From Planctomycetales bacterium 10988 (GTDB taxonomy: Bacteria; Planctomycetota; Planctomycetia; Pirellulales; Pb10988), in the NCBI GenBank assembly GCA_009664345.1, contig CP043547.1, positions 2,570,709 to 2,634,708 on the forward strand: a stretch of 64,000 bases of DNA, read 5' to 3'. The notes under the pieces are model-generated. The model searched no databases, was not told the DNA's origin, and saw only the letters and a list, made by a program, of their open reading frames with translations. A program made the translations under genes and the position numbers. Positions within the stretch are counted from its first letter, which is position 1, and every line of letters starts with the position of its first letter. Below, one piece after another: positions 38,703 to 46,400 of this stretch.

Positions 38703-39650
38703 ATGGATCGACGCCAATTTTTGTCTTCCGCCTCGGCGAGTGCCCTCGGCGCTGCCGGAATGCTCGGGCTTTCATCGTTCAGTAAAGCAGATGCAATCGA
38801 GGAATCGAGCAATCGCTTCACGATGAACTTCGCTCCGCACTTCGGCATGTTCCGCAATAGTGCAGGCAGAGATTTATTGAGCCAACTTCGCTTCGCCGCC
38901 GAACATGGTTTCACCGCTTGGGAAGATAACGGCATGAAGAGCCGTTCCGTGGAAGAGCAAAAGCAAATCGCCCGCGAGATGGAAAAGCTCGACATGAAAA
39001 TGGGCGTGATTTCCGCGTTGCGAGGCACTTGGAGTGGCGTCACTTTCGCTGGAACTGATAAGGCGGCCCACGATGCTGTCTTGAACGCCATGAAAGAATC
39101 CATCGAAGTCGCCAAGCGGGTGAATACGAAATATCTCACCGTGGTCCCCGGCCTTGCCGACCCGAAACTTCCCGAAGGTTATCAAACCGCCAATTGCATC
39201 GAACTGCTAAAACGCTGCTGTGACATCTTGGAACCGCATGGATTGATGATGGTCCTCGAACCGCTCAATCACAAAACAAATCACCCCGGCACCTTCCTCG
39301 TTGGCTCGCCGCAGGCCTATCAAATCTGTCGGGCCGTCGATCATCCTTCCTGCAAAATCCTCTTCGATATTTATCATCAACAGATCACCGAAGGCAATTT
39401 GATTGTCAACATCGACTCGTGTTGGGAAGAGATTGGGTACTTCCAATGCGGTGACAATCCGGGACGCAAAGAGCCTGGAACCGGCGAAATTCACTATAAA
39501 AACGTCTTTCAACATATTCAAAACAAAGGCTTCACCGGCATCATGGGCATGGAACACGGCAATGCCCAAAAAGGGATTGAAGGGGAAGAGGCCCTGATTC
39601 AAGCCTACCGCGAACACGATCCCAGCCCTGCCGCACAACAAACTTCCTAA
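38703..39650 (+). CDS. Sugar-phosphate isomerase/epimerase-like TIM barrel (hydroxypyruvate-isomerase-like), Tat-exported
   Basis: The 315-residue product has a Tat signal (MDRRQFLSSASASALGAAG). The rest is an AP-endonuclease-2/xylose-isomerase-like TIM barrel with metal-ligand candidates in LMMVLEPLNHKTNHPGTF (Glu), KILFDIYHQQITEGN (Asp, His), GEIHYKNVF and GIMGMEHGN. The sequence is most like hydroxypyruvate isomerase (Hyi) relatives common in planctomycetes. The start follows AGGAACCTGTT. The stop codon is part of a dispersed-motif copy. Function is probably isomerisation or epimerisation of a sugar derivative supplied by the neighbouring oxidoreductases. Confidence 0.9.
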   Translation: MDRRQFLSSASASALGAAGMLGLSSFSKADAIEESSNRFTMNFAPHFGMFRNSAGRDLLSQLRFAAEHGFTAWEDNGMKSRSVEEQKQIAREMEKLDMKMGVISALRGTWSGVTFAGTDKAAHDAVLNAMKESIEVAKRVNTKYLTVVPGLADPKLPEGYQTANCIELLKRCCDILEPHGLMMVLEPLNHKTNHPGTFLVGSPQAYQICRAVDHPSCKILFDIYHQQITEGNLIVNIDSCWEEIGYFQCGDNPGRKEPGTGEIHYKNVFQHIQNKGFTGIMGMEHGNAQKGIEGEEALIQAYREHDPSPAAQQTS

Positions 39651-39664
39651 AACCACTTTTTGAT
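39648..39664. repeat. Dispersed near-palindrome copy spanning a stop codon
   Basis: TAAAACCACTTTTTGAT begins with the TAA stop of the isomerase-like gene. Confidence 0.6.
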
Positions 39665-39704
39665 TTAATACGTTTTCGATTTCCGACGAGGTAAGGAATT
39701 TTAG

Positions 39705-40775
39705 ATGAGTAAAGAACCGATCCGTTTTGGACTGATTGGCTTCGGTGCTTGGGGAAAGCATCATGCCGACTCGATTCATAAAACTGAAGGGGCCGAACTG
39801 GTCGCGATCTCCGCCCGGAGCGAAAGTTCCGCGGCAGCCGCTCGCGAGGCATATCCCAACGCCCGCGTCTTTACGGACTATCGTGAACTCGTGGCTTGCG
39901 ACGATTTGGATGTGGTCGATGTCGTCGTGCCGAGCCATTTGCACCATGAAATTGCTTCGGCAGTCCTCAACGGAGGCCACCATCTTTTGCTCGAAAAACC
40001 GATGGGCGTCTCGGTTGCGGAATGCAATAGCCTTATTTCTTTGGCAAAAGAGAAAAATCGCCTGCTGGCGGTTGGCCATGAACTGCGTCTTTCTTCGCTC
40101 TGGGGCAAAGTCAAAGAGTTAGTGGAAGAAGGCTTCATTGGTGACCCGCATTATGTTTTGGTGGAGCTTTCGCGAAATCCCTATCGCCAAGGTGCCGATG
40201 GCTGGCGTTACGACATCTCCCGCGTAGGCAATTGGATTTTGGAAGAACCGATCCACTTCTTTGATATGGCTCGTTGGTACTTGGAACAAAGTGGCGATCC
40301 GGTGAGTGTCTTCGCCGCCGCCAATTCCCGCCAAGCGGACCATCCTGAATTGCAAGACAATTTCAGTGCCATCGTCAAGTTTGAAAAAGGTGGCTATGCC
40401 GTTGTTTCGCAAACGCTGAGTGCCTTCGAACATCATCAAACGGTCAAGGTCACCGGCTCAAAAGGGGCACTATGGGCTTCTTGGAGTGGAGCTTTGGACC
40501 GCACTCGGCATCCGACCTTTTCTCTCCGTGCCTTTGATGGGGAAGAAGTTAAAACGCTTCCGATTGAAAAAATCACCGGGGAGCTGTTCGAGTTGGAAGA
40601 TCAAATCGCCATGCTCGTCAAGGCCCTCAATGAAGACAAGCCGCTCTCTTGTTCCGCCGAAGATGGCCGCTGGTCGGTGCTGATGTGCTTGGCTGCCCAA
40701 GAGTCCGTCGATACCGGACAGCCGGTCGAGATCGAAGAATTCCTGGCCAAGGAATCCGCCCCCGCCACGACGTAA
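39705..40775 (+). CDS. Gfo/Idh/MocA-family oxidoreductase, cytoplasmic
   Basis: The 356-residue product starts after GTAAGGAATTTTAG. It has no signal peptide, unlike its paralogue at 37106. The Rossmann motif is FGLIGFGAWGKHHADS; the dehydrogenase motif LLLEKPMGVSVAEC holds the usual lysine; and IHFFDMARWYLEQSG holds the candidate catalytic histidine near residue 183. It would oxidise or interconvert a sugar or inositol derivative with NAD(P). It lies between two TIM-barrel isomerase-like genes on the same strand, suggesting one sugar pathway partly outside and partly inside the cytoplasm. Confidence 0.93.
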   Translation: MSKEPIRFGLIGFGAWGKHHADSIHKTEGAELVAISARSESSAAAAREAYPNARVFTDYRELVACDDLDVVDVVVPSHLHHEIASAVLNGGHHLLLEKPMGVSVAECNSLISLAKEKNRLLAVGHELRLSSLWGKVKELVEEGFIGDPHYVLVELSRNPYRQGADGWRYDISRVGNWILEEPIHFFDMARWYLEQSGDPVSVFAAANSRQADHPELQDNFSAIVKFEKGGYAVVSQTLSAFEHHQTVKVTGSKGALWASWSGALDRTRHPTFSLRAFDGEEVKTLPIEKITGELFELEDQIAMLVKALNEDKPLSCSAEDGRWSVLMCLAAQESVDTGQPVEIEEFLAKESAPATT

Positions 40776-40925
40776 TCAAATTAACAAGTATCAAAGAAGG
40801 CGAGTTCACGCGGCTCTCTCTTCACACCTACTTGCCGGAAGGGCCTCCCTCTGGCTATTGTAAAGTGTGACGTTGAGCGTCATTGTGCTCGCCTTCCTTT
40901 TATTTCTAGAACGGGTCATCTTCCC

Positions 40926-41906
40926 ATGTCGGATACTCAACAAAACAACTGCTGGTCGCGTCGCCGATTCTTGCAAACCACCGCCACCCTCGCCGCCGGG
41001 GCAACCCTCGGTCTGGGTGCTTCTCCAAGTTGGGCGGCCCCGTCCGCGAAAAAGATGTGGTTTAAAATTTCTCTCGCCCAGTGGTCGCTTCATCGTATGT
41101 TAAAAGGTGGGGAACTCGATGCCCTCGACTTTGCCCCTTATACAAAGAAAGAATTCGGCATCGAGGCGGTTGAATATGTCAATCAATTCTTTATGGATCA
41201 TGCCCAAGATCAATCGTATCTCAGCCAACTGAAGCAACGGGCCGAAGACTCCGGCGTGAAAAGCCTGATCATCATGATTGACCGCGAAGGCGATCTCGGC
41301 AATCCCGACGAACAAGCCAGAACCACCGCGGTTGAAAATCATTACAAATGGGTCGAAGCGGCGAAGTTTCTGGGCTGTCATTCGATTCGTGTGAATGCCC
41401 GCAGTAAGGGGACCTATGATGAACAACTCAACTATGCAGCCGATGGTTTACGTCGCTTGACCGAATTCGCCCAGGATTTTGATATCAACGTCATTGTCGA
41501 AAACCATGGCGGTCTCAGCTCAAATGGCGAGTGGCTCGCCAGTGTGATTCAAAAGGTCGATCTGCCCCAATGCGGTACGCTACCTGACTTCGGCAACTTC
41601 TATATCGATCGCAAGAAAAACGAAATGTACGATCGCTATAAAGGCGTTCGCGAACTGATGCCTTTCGCTAAAGCGGTCAGTGCCAAGACGTATGACTTTG
41701 ACGAAAAAGGAAATGAAGCCACGATCAATTATCGCCGGATGCTCAAGCTTGTCGCCGATGCCGGCTATCGCGGCTACCTGGGGATTGAATATGAAGGAAA
41801 GAACCTCAGCGAACCGGAAGGGATTAAAGCTTCCAAAAAACTGTTAGAAAAAATCGGCCCCAAGATTCAACTTTCTAAACAAGCCGAACCCGCCACTACC
41901 GGCTAA
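40926..41906 (+). CDS. Sugar-phosphate isomerase/epimerase-like TIM barrel, Tat-exported
   Basis: The 326-residue product has a twin-arginine signal ([20 protein letters not shown]). The TIM barrel shows metal-ligand candidates in [16 protein letters not shown] (Glu), [10 protein letters not shown] (Asp) and [15 protein letters not shown] near the C-terminus. The ribosome binding site is weak. It differs clearly from the gene at 38703, so it is not a recent duplicate. It is the last of the four sugar genes, and a strong hairpin terminator follows 30 bases after the stop. Confidence 0.9.
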   Translation: MSDTQQNNCWSRRRFLQTTATLAAGATLGLGASPSWAAPSAKKMWFKISLAQWSLHRMLKGGELDALDFAPYTKKEFGIEAVEYVNQFFMDHAQDQSYLSQLKQRAEDSGVKSLIIMIDREGDLGNPDEQARTTAVENHYKWVEAAKFLGCHSIRVNARSKGTYDEQLNYAADGLRRLTEFAQDFDINVIVENHGGLSSNGEWLASVIQKVDLPQCGTLPDFGNFYIDRKKNEMYDRYKGVRELMPFAKAVSAKTYDFDEKGNEATINYRRMLKLVADAGYRGYLGIEYEGKNLSEPEGIKASKKLLEKIGPKIQLSKQAEPATTG

Positions 41907-41935
41907 GCTTCTCTATTTATTTTGTTTACAAATCA

Positions 41936-41979
41936 GAAAAACCGTTGAAGTCATTGTGTTTACTTCAACGGTTTTCTTT
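41936..41979. terminator. Bidirectional terminator between convergent genes
   Basis: AAAACCGTTGAAGT (41937-41950 region) pairs with ACTTCAACGGTTTT (41962-41975) around an 11-base loop, followed by CTTTATTT. The A-run on the left lets it also serve the minus-strand gene ending at 41985. Confidence 0.85.
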
Positions 41980-41984
41980 ATTTA

Positions 41985-42590
41985 CTATCCAAAAACATTT
42001 TCTTTTACAAACTCTGTCCAAAAGGGAATTTTTCTATATTCCTCGCTGTAGACCGGGCAGCGTTTTTCATAATCATCTTCAACTTCTTCCGTTTCATCGT
42101 GCCGTATCCAAAATAGATAATCGACGAGCGTTCCTCGAAAAATGGCATCCATTTGACAGATAGAGATGACAGGATTATCACTTAAACAGGGATCACTCGG
42201 TAGATAAGTATGCCCTGCAATCGGAATTAATTTTGGGGCGTTTAAATAATGTTGATAGGCAATCGATACTGCTTCTTCTCTGGTTTCCGGCTTTTTTCCC
42301 CAATCCGAATGCCACAGATGACTTTTTTCAATATCAAATAAAATTCCTTCCCAAACTTTATCAAAAAAATCTTGCAGCAAAGCATCTTGCTTTCGCCAAT
42401 TTGGAAACCATTTGTCTTTTGGTAAACCTTGCTGCAAAAACCAGCGAAGGTCGGGAGGAAAAGAAAATCGGTAAGAGGATTCAATGTCTTCAATTTCTTG
42501 ATCTGTCAGCCCTTTTTCAAAAGCAATACCTTTCTCCTTGAGGTGTTGCTGAGCTTTTCGCAATTGAATCTTCCGAGTTTCCAGAATCAT
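41985..42590 (-). CDS. SMI1/KNR4-like protein
   Basis: The 201-residue product has no signal peptide. GLTDQEIEDIESSYRFSFPP followed by DLRWFL (about 22-48) is the opening of the SMI1/KNR4 (SUKH) fold, and later motifs such as LIPIAGHTYLPSD and NPVISICQ fit the same family. SUKH proteins are often immunity proteins against toxins, but many stand alone. No toxin gene was seen beside it. Its start codon abuts a dispersed-motif copy, and the upstream dehydrogenase gene ends 13 bases before it. Confidence 0.82.
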   Translation of the reverse strand: MILETRKIQLRKAQQHLKEKGIAFEKGLTDQEIEDIESSYRFSFPPDLRWFLQQGLPKDKWFPNWRKQDALLQDFFDKVWEGILFDIEKSHLWHSDWGKKPETREEAVSIAYQHYLNAPKLIPIAGHTYLPSDPCLSDNPVISICQMDAIFRGTLVDYLFWIRHDETEEVEDDYEKRCPVYSEEYRKIPFWTEFVKENVFG

Positions 42591-42607
42591 TAAAAACTAC
42601 TTTTTAC
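42591..42607. repeat. Dispersed near-palindrome copy filling a gene junction
   Basis: TAAAAACTACTTTTTAC exactly fills the space between the start codon of the SMI1-like gene and the stop codon of the dehydrogenase gene, and includes that stop codon on the minus strand. Confidence 0.65.
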
Positions 42608-44436
42608 ATTGAACCTGCGTATAGAAAAAAGTATTCATCGGAACTGTAGAGAGCGACTGCCAGAAAAGTATAAGTATTACCGACCGCGAGTTGATTGGCC
42701 CAACTCGCCAGTCCGCCGGGGTCAGGATTGCGTTTGAGAATACTTTGATAAAATTCGGTGACGACTTTTTCGCGACTTTCTTGACTAAAGAGCAAGGCTT
42801 GACCGATCGCATCCGGCGAACGCCCCGATTCCAACTCACTCACCCAATAATTCAAGCCGGCCTCTTCGACCTCACGGCCAAGCAAGTCATTATATAATCC
42901 TCGGACATAATCGGCATTCAGCGGGTTCAGTGTGCGATACTCTTGCGAATTGACCAGGGCGAGAATGAGATTCTCCTCCGTCAACCCTTGTTGCATTTGA
43001 TTGACCCAATAATTGACGCCTGCCTGTTCCGCCGCACGATTCAAGAGCATTTGATAATACTCTTGCACCTGAGTCGCTCGATGTTCCGCCGAGTTCCAGA
43101 ACGAATTAGCCACCACGGCACGACCTTGGGTGACCATGATTTCAGCCCAATAATCCAAGGCCCCGTCTTCGGCTTCGCGACCTAGAATCTCTAAATAATA
43201 CTGACTAACCACCCCTCGGGCTTGGGCACGTTCGGAGGTGGAAATAATCTTGTACACTTCCCCATCGATATCCACGATGTACAGATTCGCGAAGGCATCC
43301 TCCCCGAAAGAGACGATCGAATTGATCGAGCCTTCCGCCGGTTGCAACTGCGTGGTCCAGTCGGTGAGATTCGAAATGGTAGTCCCATCGAACTCTAACG
43401 ACTCGATCGTTCCCGCTACGAAATCGGCAAAGAAATATTTCCCTTGCAAGCTGACGATCTCGCCGCGATAGACATAGCCTCCGGTGATCGATCGCCCGCC
43501 GGTGTTGGGATGGGCATATTCATAAATCGGATTGACTAACTCCGGGGAAAACGGGTCCGGGTTGCCGGGGATATCGGAAAAGGCGGTCGCTCCTTCCATT
43601 ACTTTCCAACCAAAGTTCAGCCCGCCTGCACTGCCAGCTGGAACGAAATCAATCTCCTCGCGGGCACCTTGACCGACATCGCCGATGTAGAGGTCACCGG
43701 TCGTTCGATCGAAACTCGCTCGCCAAGGATTCCGCAAACCGAAGACAAAAATCTCATCGGCTCCCGCCTGTCCGACAAACGGATTCGTCGGCGGGATGGC
43801 ATAGTTTCGCGAATTATCAGCAGGGAAAGCGTCGCTGGTAACATCAATTCGCAGGATATTCCCGAACAGATTCGAGGTATTTTGAGCATTGTTATCCGGA
43901 TCGCCCCCGCCGCCGCCATCGCCGGAAGCAATATATAAATAATTGTCGGGACCGAATCCAAGCCAACCACCATTGTGATTCGTCTCCGGTTGCACAAAAC
44001 TCAAAAGCTGAAATTCGCTCCCGGCATTGGCCGCATTCGGATCGCCAGAAACTTGATACCGTGAAATCACCGTACTTCCCGATGCGTTGACATAATTCAC
44101 ATAAAAATAACCATTGCTTTGATAATTCGGATCGAAGGCCAATCCGAGCAGTCCTTGCTCCCCGACGGTGCTGACGTTGTTGACCGTCAAAAATGGCTGA
44201 ACGTTTTGTGACCCGGTCTCCGCATTGAGGATTTCAATATCGCCCCCTTTCTCGACCACAAACAGGCGGGAAGTATCCCCCGGGGCGTAAGTCAGATAAA
44301 GCGGCTGATTCAACCCGGCGGCGATCCGTTCCGTCGTGACATCGGGATCAACATCGCCTGCCAGCAAGTCCCTGCTTTCGAGAGACTCAAGTTGCAAGAC
44401 CGTTTCTTCAGGACGAGCGTCGCGAGGGATGCGCAT
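42604..44436 (-). CDS. PQQ/sorbosone-type sugar dehydrogenase with four DUF4214 repeats, exported
   Basis: About 610 residues from the ATG at 44436; a TTG 48 bases upstream is also in frame. LESLESRDLLAGD near the N-terminus is the same planctomycete LExLExRxLLA motif as in the giant protein at 5973. Residues about 35-400 are a soluble glucose/sorbosone dehydrogenase-like propeller: GLLGLAFDPNYQSNGYFYV, ETNHNGGWLGFGPDNYLY and FGLRNPWRASFDRTTGDLYI. Then come four DUF4214 units of about 48 residues (for example YYLEILGREAEDGALDYWAE). DUF4214 is thought to be extracellular. The protein probably oxidises sugars at the cell surface. Confidence 0.9.
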   Translation of the reverse strand: MRIPRDARPEETVLQLESLESRDLLAGDVDPDVTTERIAAGLNQPLYLTYAPGDTSRLFVVEKGGDIEILNAETGSQNVQPFLTVNNVSTVGEQGLLGLAFDPNYQSNGYFYVNYVNASGSTVISRYQVSGDPNAANAGSEFQLLSFVQPETNHNGGWLGFGPDNYLYIASGDGGGGGDPDNNAQNTSNLFGNILRIDVTSDAFPADNSRNYAIPPTNPFVGQAGADEIFVFGLRNPWRASFDRTTGDLYIGDVGQGAREEIDFVPAGSAGGLNFGWKVMEGATAFSDIPGNPDPFSPELVNPIYEYAHPNTGGRSITGGYVYRGEIVSLQGKYFFADFVAGTIESLEFDGTTISNLTDWTTQLQPAEGSINSIVSFGEDAFANLYIVDIDGEVYKIISTSERAQARGVVSQYYLEILGREAEDGALDYWAEIMVTQGRAVVANSFWNSAEHRATQVQEYYQMLLNRAAEQAGVNYWVNQMQQGLTEENLILALVNSQEYRTLNPLNADYVRGLYNDLLGREVEEAGLNYWVSELESGRSPDAIGQALLFSQESREKVVTEFYQSILKRNPDPGGLASWANQLAVGNTYTFLAVALYSSDEYFFLYAGSM

Positions 44437-44795
44437 GGGAGTTCTCGATGGGAAAAGAGAAGGTAAGAATAACTTTTTTATCAATTATAGGCCCTTGTTT
44501 TTACAAACCCAACTTTTCATCGCCGTTAAAAATCCGAAAGAATGGCGGGGTTTCTCCTCTGTTAAGGTCTGCCGCTTGTTTGAAGAGGTCGCTAAGGAGA
44601 AGGTTGACCTTGGCAATCTGCCGGAAATGCGATATTCCTGAGGAGAGAAAAATCGTCTGGTGAAGGATTCCGGCGAGCAAGTCTTTTTAGAGTTTGTAGT
44701 CAATCATCCTCCGGAAGTTACCTCTTCTAGGTTTCATCTGGCTCGGAAGATTTTGACCACTGGCTCTTCGTTTTGCAGGAAGCGAAGGATCAAAT
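44437..44795. other. Intergenic region between divergent genes, no gene seen
   Basis: The 359 bases between the dehydrogenase start and the next plus-strand start contain AT-rich stretches near 44470-44530 and 44640. They probably hold both promoters. No hairpin or RNA gene was recognised. Confidence 0.3.
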
Positions 44796-46367
44796 ATGGG
44801 ATGGAATTCCCGCTGTGCTTGGTTGATGGTGGCGTGCCTGTTGTTCAACTCCCTGGGAGTGCAAACCGGATGGGCTTGCCCATTCTGCTCGGCTCAAGGC
44901 CCGACCCTCACCGAGGAAATGGCGGAATGCAGCGTCGCGTTACTGGCGAAACCCATCCCCCGCCCGGCAGACTTCCGCTCCTCGATGCCCAAGCCACCAG
45001 GGTTACCTCAGCTTCCTCCTTCGATTCAAAGTGCAGAAGATACACGACCTCAACTTCCCGGCGAACCGGAAAACCTCGCGGAAACCGTCTATCAACCGAC
45101 CGAAGTACTCAAAGGTGAAAGTGAAATCGATCCCACGCAACCCATCGAAGCGTACTACTTGGGAGAAATTCACCCTGAGCATGTGTTCTTGTTGATGGCC
45201 TTTGAAGCTCCCGATTTAGTGTGGTCGACCGCCCTGCCGCTGATGCCGAAGGCTCAAGAATATCTTGACCAACTCCCACAGGTGCCAGAAGAGGGTGCCG
45301 AGCGTTTGGCATTCTTCCTTCAATATCTGGAAGATGAAGACGAAGTCGTGCGGGCGGATGCCTACGATGAATTCGCAAAGACGCCCTACGAAACCGTCCG
45401 GGCATTGAAGCCTTGGATGGATCGCGAGACGATTCTCTCTTGGATCGAAAATGAATCGATTGAGCAAGATCGGAAGCGGCTCTACCTGACGATGCTCGGC
45501 ATTTGCGGCGAAAAAGCGGACGTAGCTCGCTTGGAAACCATGCTGAAAACGATTGACCTTGATAACATTCAACTCCTGGACGCTTTGATCGCCTGCTACC
45601 TGACCCTTTCTGGGGAAGAAGGATTGCCTCTTATCGAAAAACGCTTTTTGCATCATCCACAGGTGGAATATACCGAAGTCTTCTCCGCAGTGACGGCGAT
45701 TCGCTTTCATGTGGAAGAAGGGAACGTCATTCAAAAACCACTTTTGGTTCAATCGCTTTGGCCGCTGCTACAGAAACCCGACTTGGCCGACTTGATCATC
45801 CCGGACCTTGCCCGCTGGCAAGAATGGTCAGCCATCGATCCACTTGTTCAGCTCTTTCATGAAGCCGAAGGAGATGAACAGTGGGTCCGCGTCCCCATCA
45901 TCAAGTATTTAAAAGCCTGCCCGCTTGCCAAAGCGAAAAAATCAATCACCGACTTGGCTCAGATTGACCCTGAAAGTGTTGAATACGCGGAGCTGGAATT
46001 TCTGCCCTTTGCTCCTCAGACTGATGAAGGGAAAACCCCCAAGGATCAAGAGCCACTGACCGCGACGACGTCGGCTGCTCCCGAACAAACACCGACGATC
46101 GTGACGACTTCATACACAGAAGAAGTTGCCGCAACCGAAGAAGCCACTTCCAGCATAGTTCCTGCATCTCCCGCATCAATCGAAGTAACACCCTCGATTC
46201 GCCCCACTACGAAGAATGGGCAATCCGGCGTGAGTCTTGAACTTGCCGTCAAAGGGGGGGCAGACAGTTCCGCCCTGCTCTGGATCGTGGGGGCCTTGCT
46301 CCTCCTGGGCGGTGCCATCGCCGGAGGATTCTGGTATCGCACTAAATTGCTTTCCGCCCGGTGTTAA
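44796..46367 (+). CDS. Exported CPFC-type protein of unknown function with C-terminal membrane anchor
   Basis: The 523-residue product has a signal peptide (1-27) ending at WACPFCSAQGPTLTEEM. That CPFC start after signal cleavage is a recurring feature of an uncharacterised planctomycete family and might bind metal or form a disulfide. Helical, HEAT-like sequence follows (about 150-400). A Pro/Thr/Ser/Ala-rich linker (about 405-475) leads to a single transmembrane helix near the C-terminus (LLWIVGALLLLGGAIAGGFW). It probably sits in a membrane facing outward. It is followed 33 bases later by the methyltransferase fusion gene. Function unknown. Confidence 0.85.
   Translation: MGWNSRCAWLMVACLLFNSLGVQTGWACPFCSAQGPTLTEEMAECSVALLAKPIPRPADFRSSMPKPPGLPQLPPSIQSAEDTRPQLPGEPENLAETVYQPTEVLKGESEIDPTQPIEAYYLGEIHPEHVFLLMAFEAPDLVWSTALPLMPKAQEYLDQLPQVPEEGAERLAFFLQYLEDEDEVVRADAYDEFAKTPYETVRALKPWMDRETILSWIENESIEQDRKRLYLTMLGICGEKADVARLETMLKTIDLDNIQLLDALIACYLTLSGEEGLPLIEKRFLHHPQVEYTEVFSAVTAIRFHVEEGNVIQKPLLVQSLWPLLQKPDLADLIIPDLARWQEWSAIDPLVQLFHEAEGDEQWVRVPIIKYLKACPLAKAKKSITDLAQIDPESVEYAELEFLPFAPQTDEGKTPKDQEPLTATTSAAPEQTPTIVTTSYTEEVAATEEATSSIVPASPASIEVTPSIRPTTKNGQSGVSLELAVKGGADSSALLWIVGALLLLGGAIAGGFWYRTKLLSARC
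45636..45747. repeat. Two dispersed near-palindrome copies inside a gene
   Basis: GAAAAACGCTTTTTGCA (45636-45652) and CAAAAACCACTTTTGG (45732-45747). They encode EKRFLH and QKPLLV, so different peptides come from the same DNA motif. Confidence 0.6.
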
Positions 46368-46400
46368 TGCAATTCACATAAAGACAAGAAGGTTGCCCTG

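Noticed and set aside
39207-40079. 290-codon minus-strand frame across two sugar genes
   Set aside because: It spans parts of two well-supported plus-strand genes and their gap, which marks it as a shadow frame.
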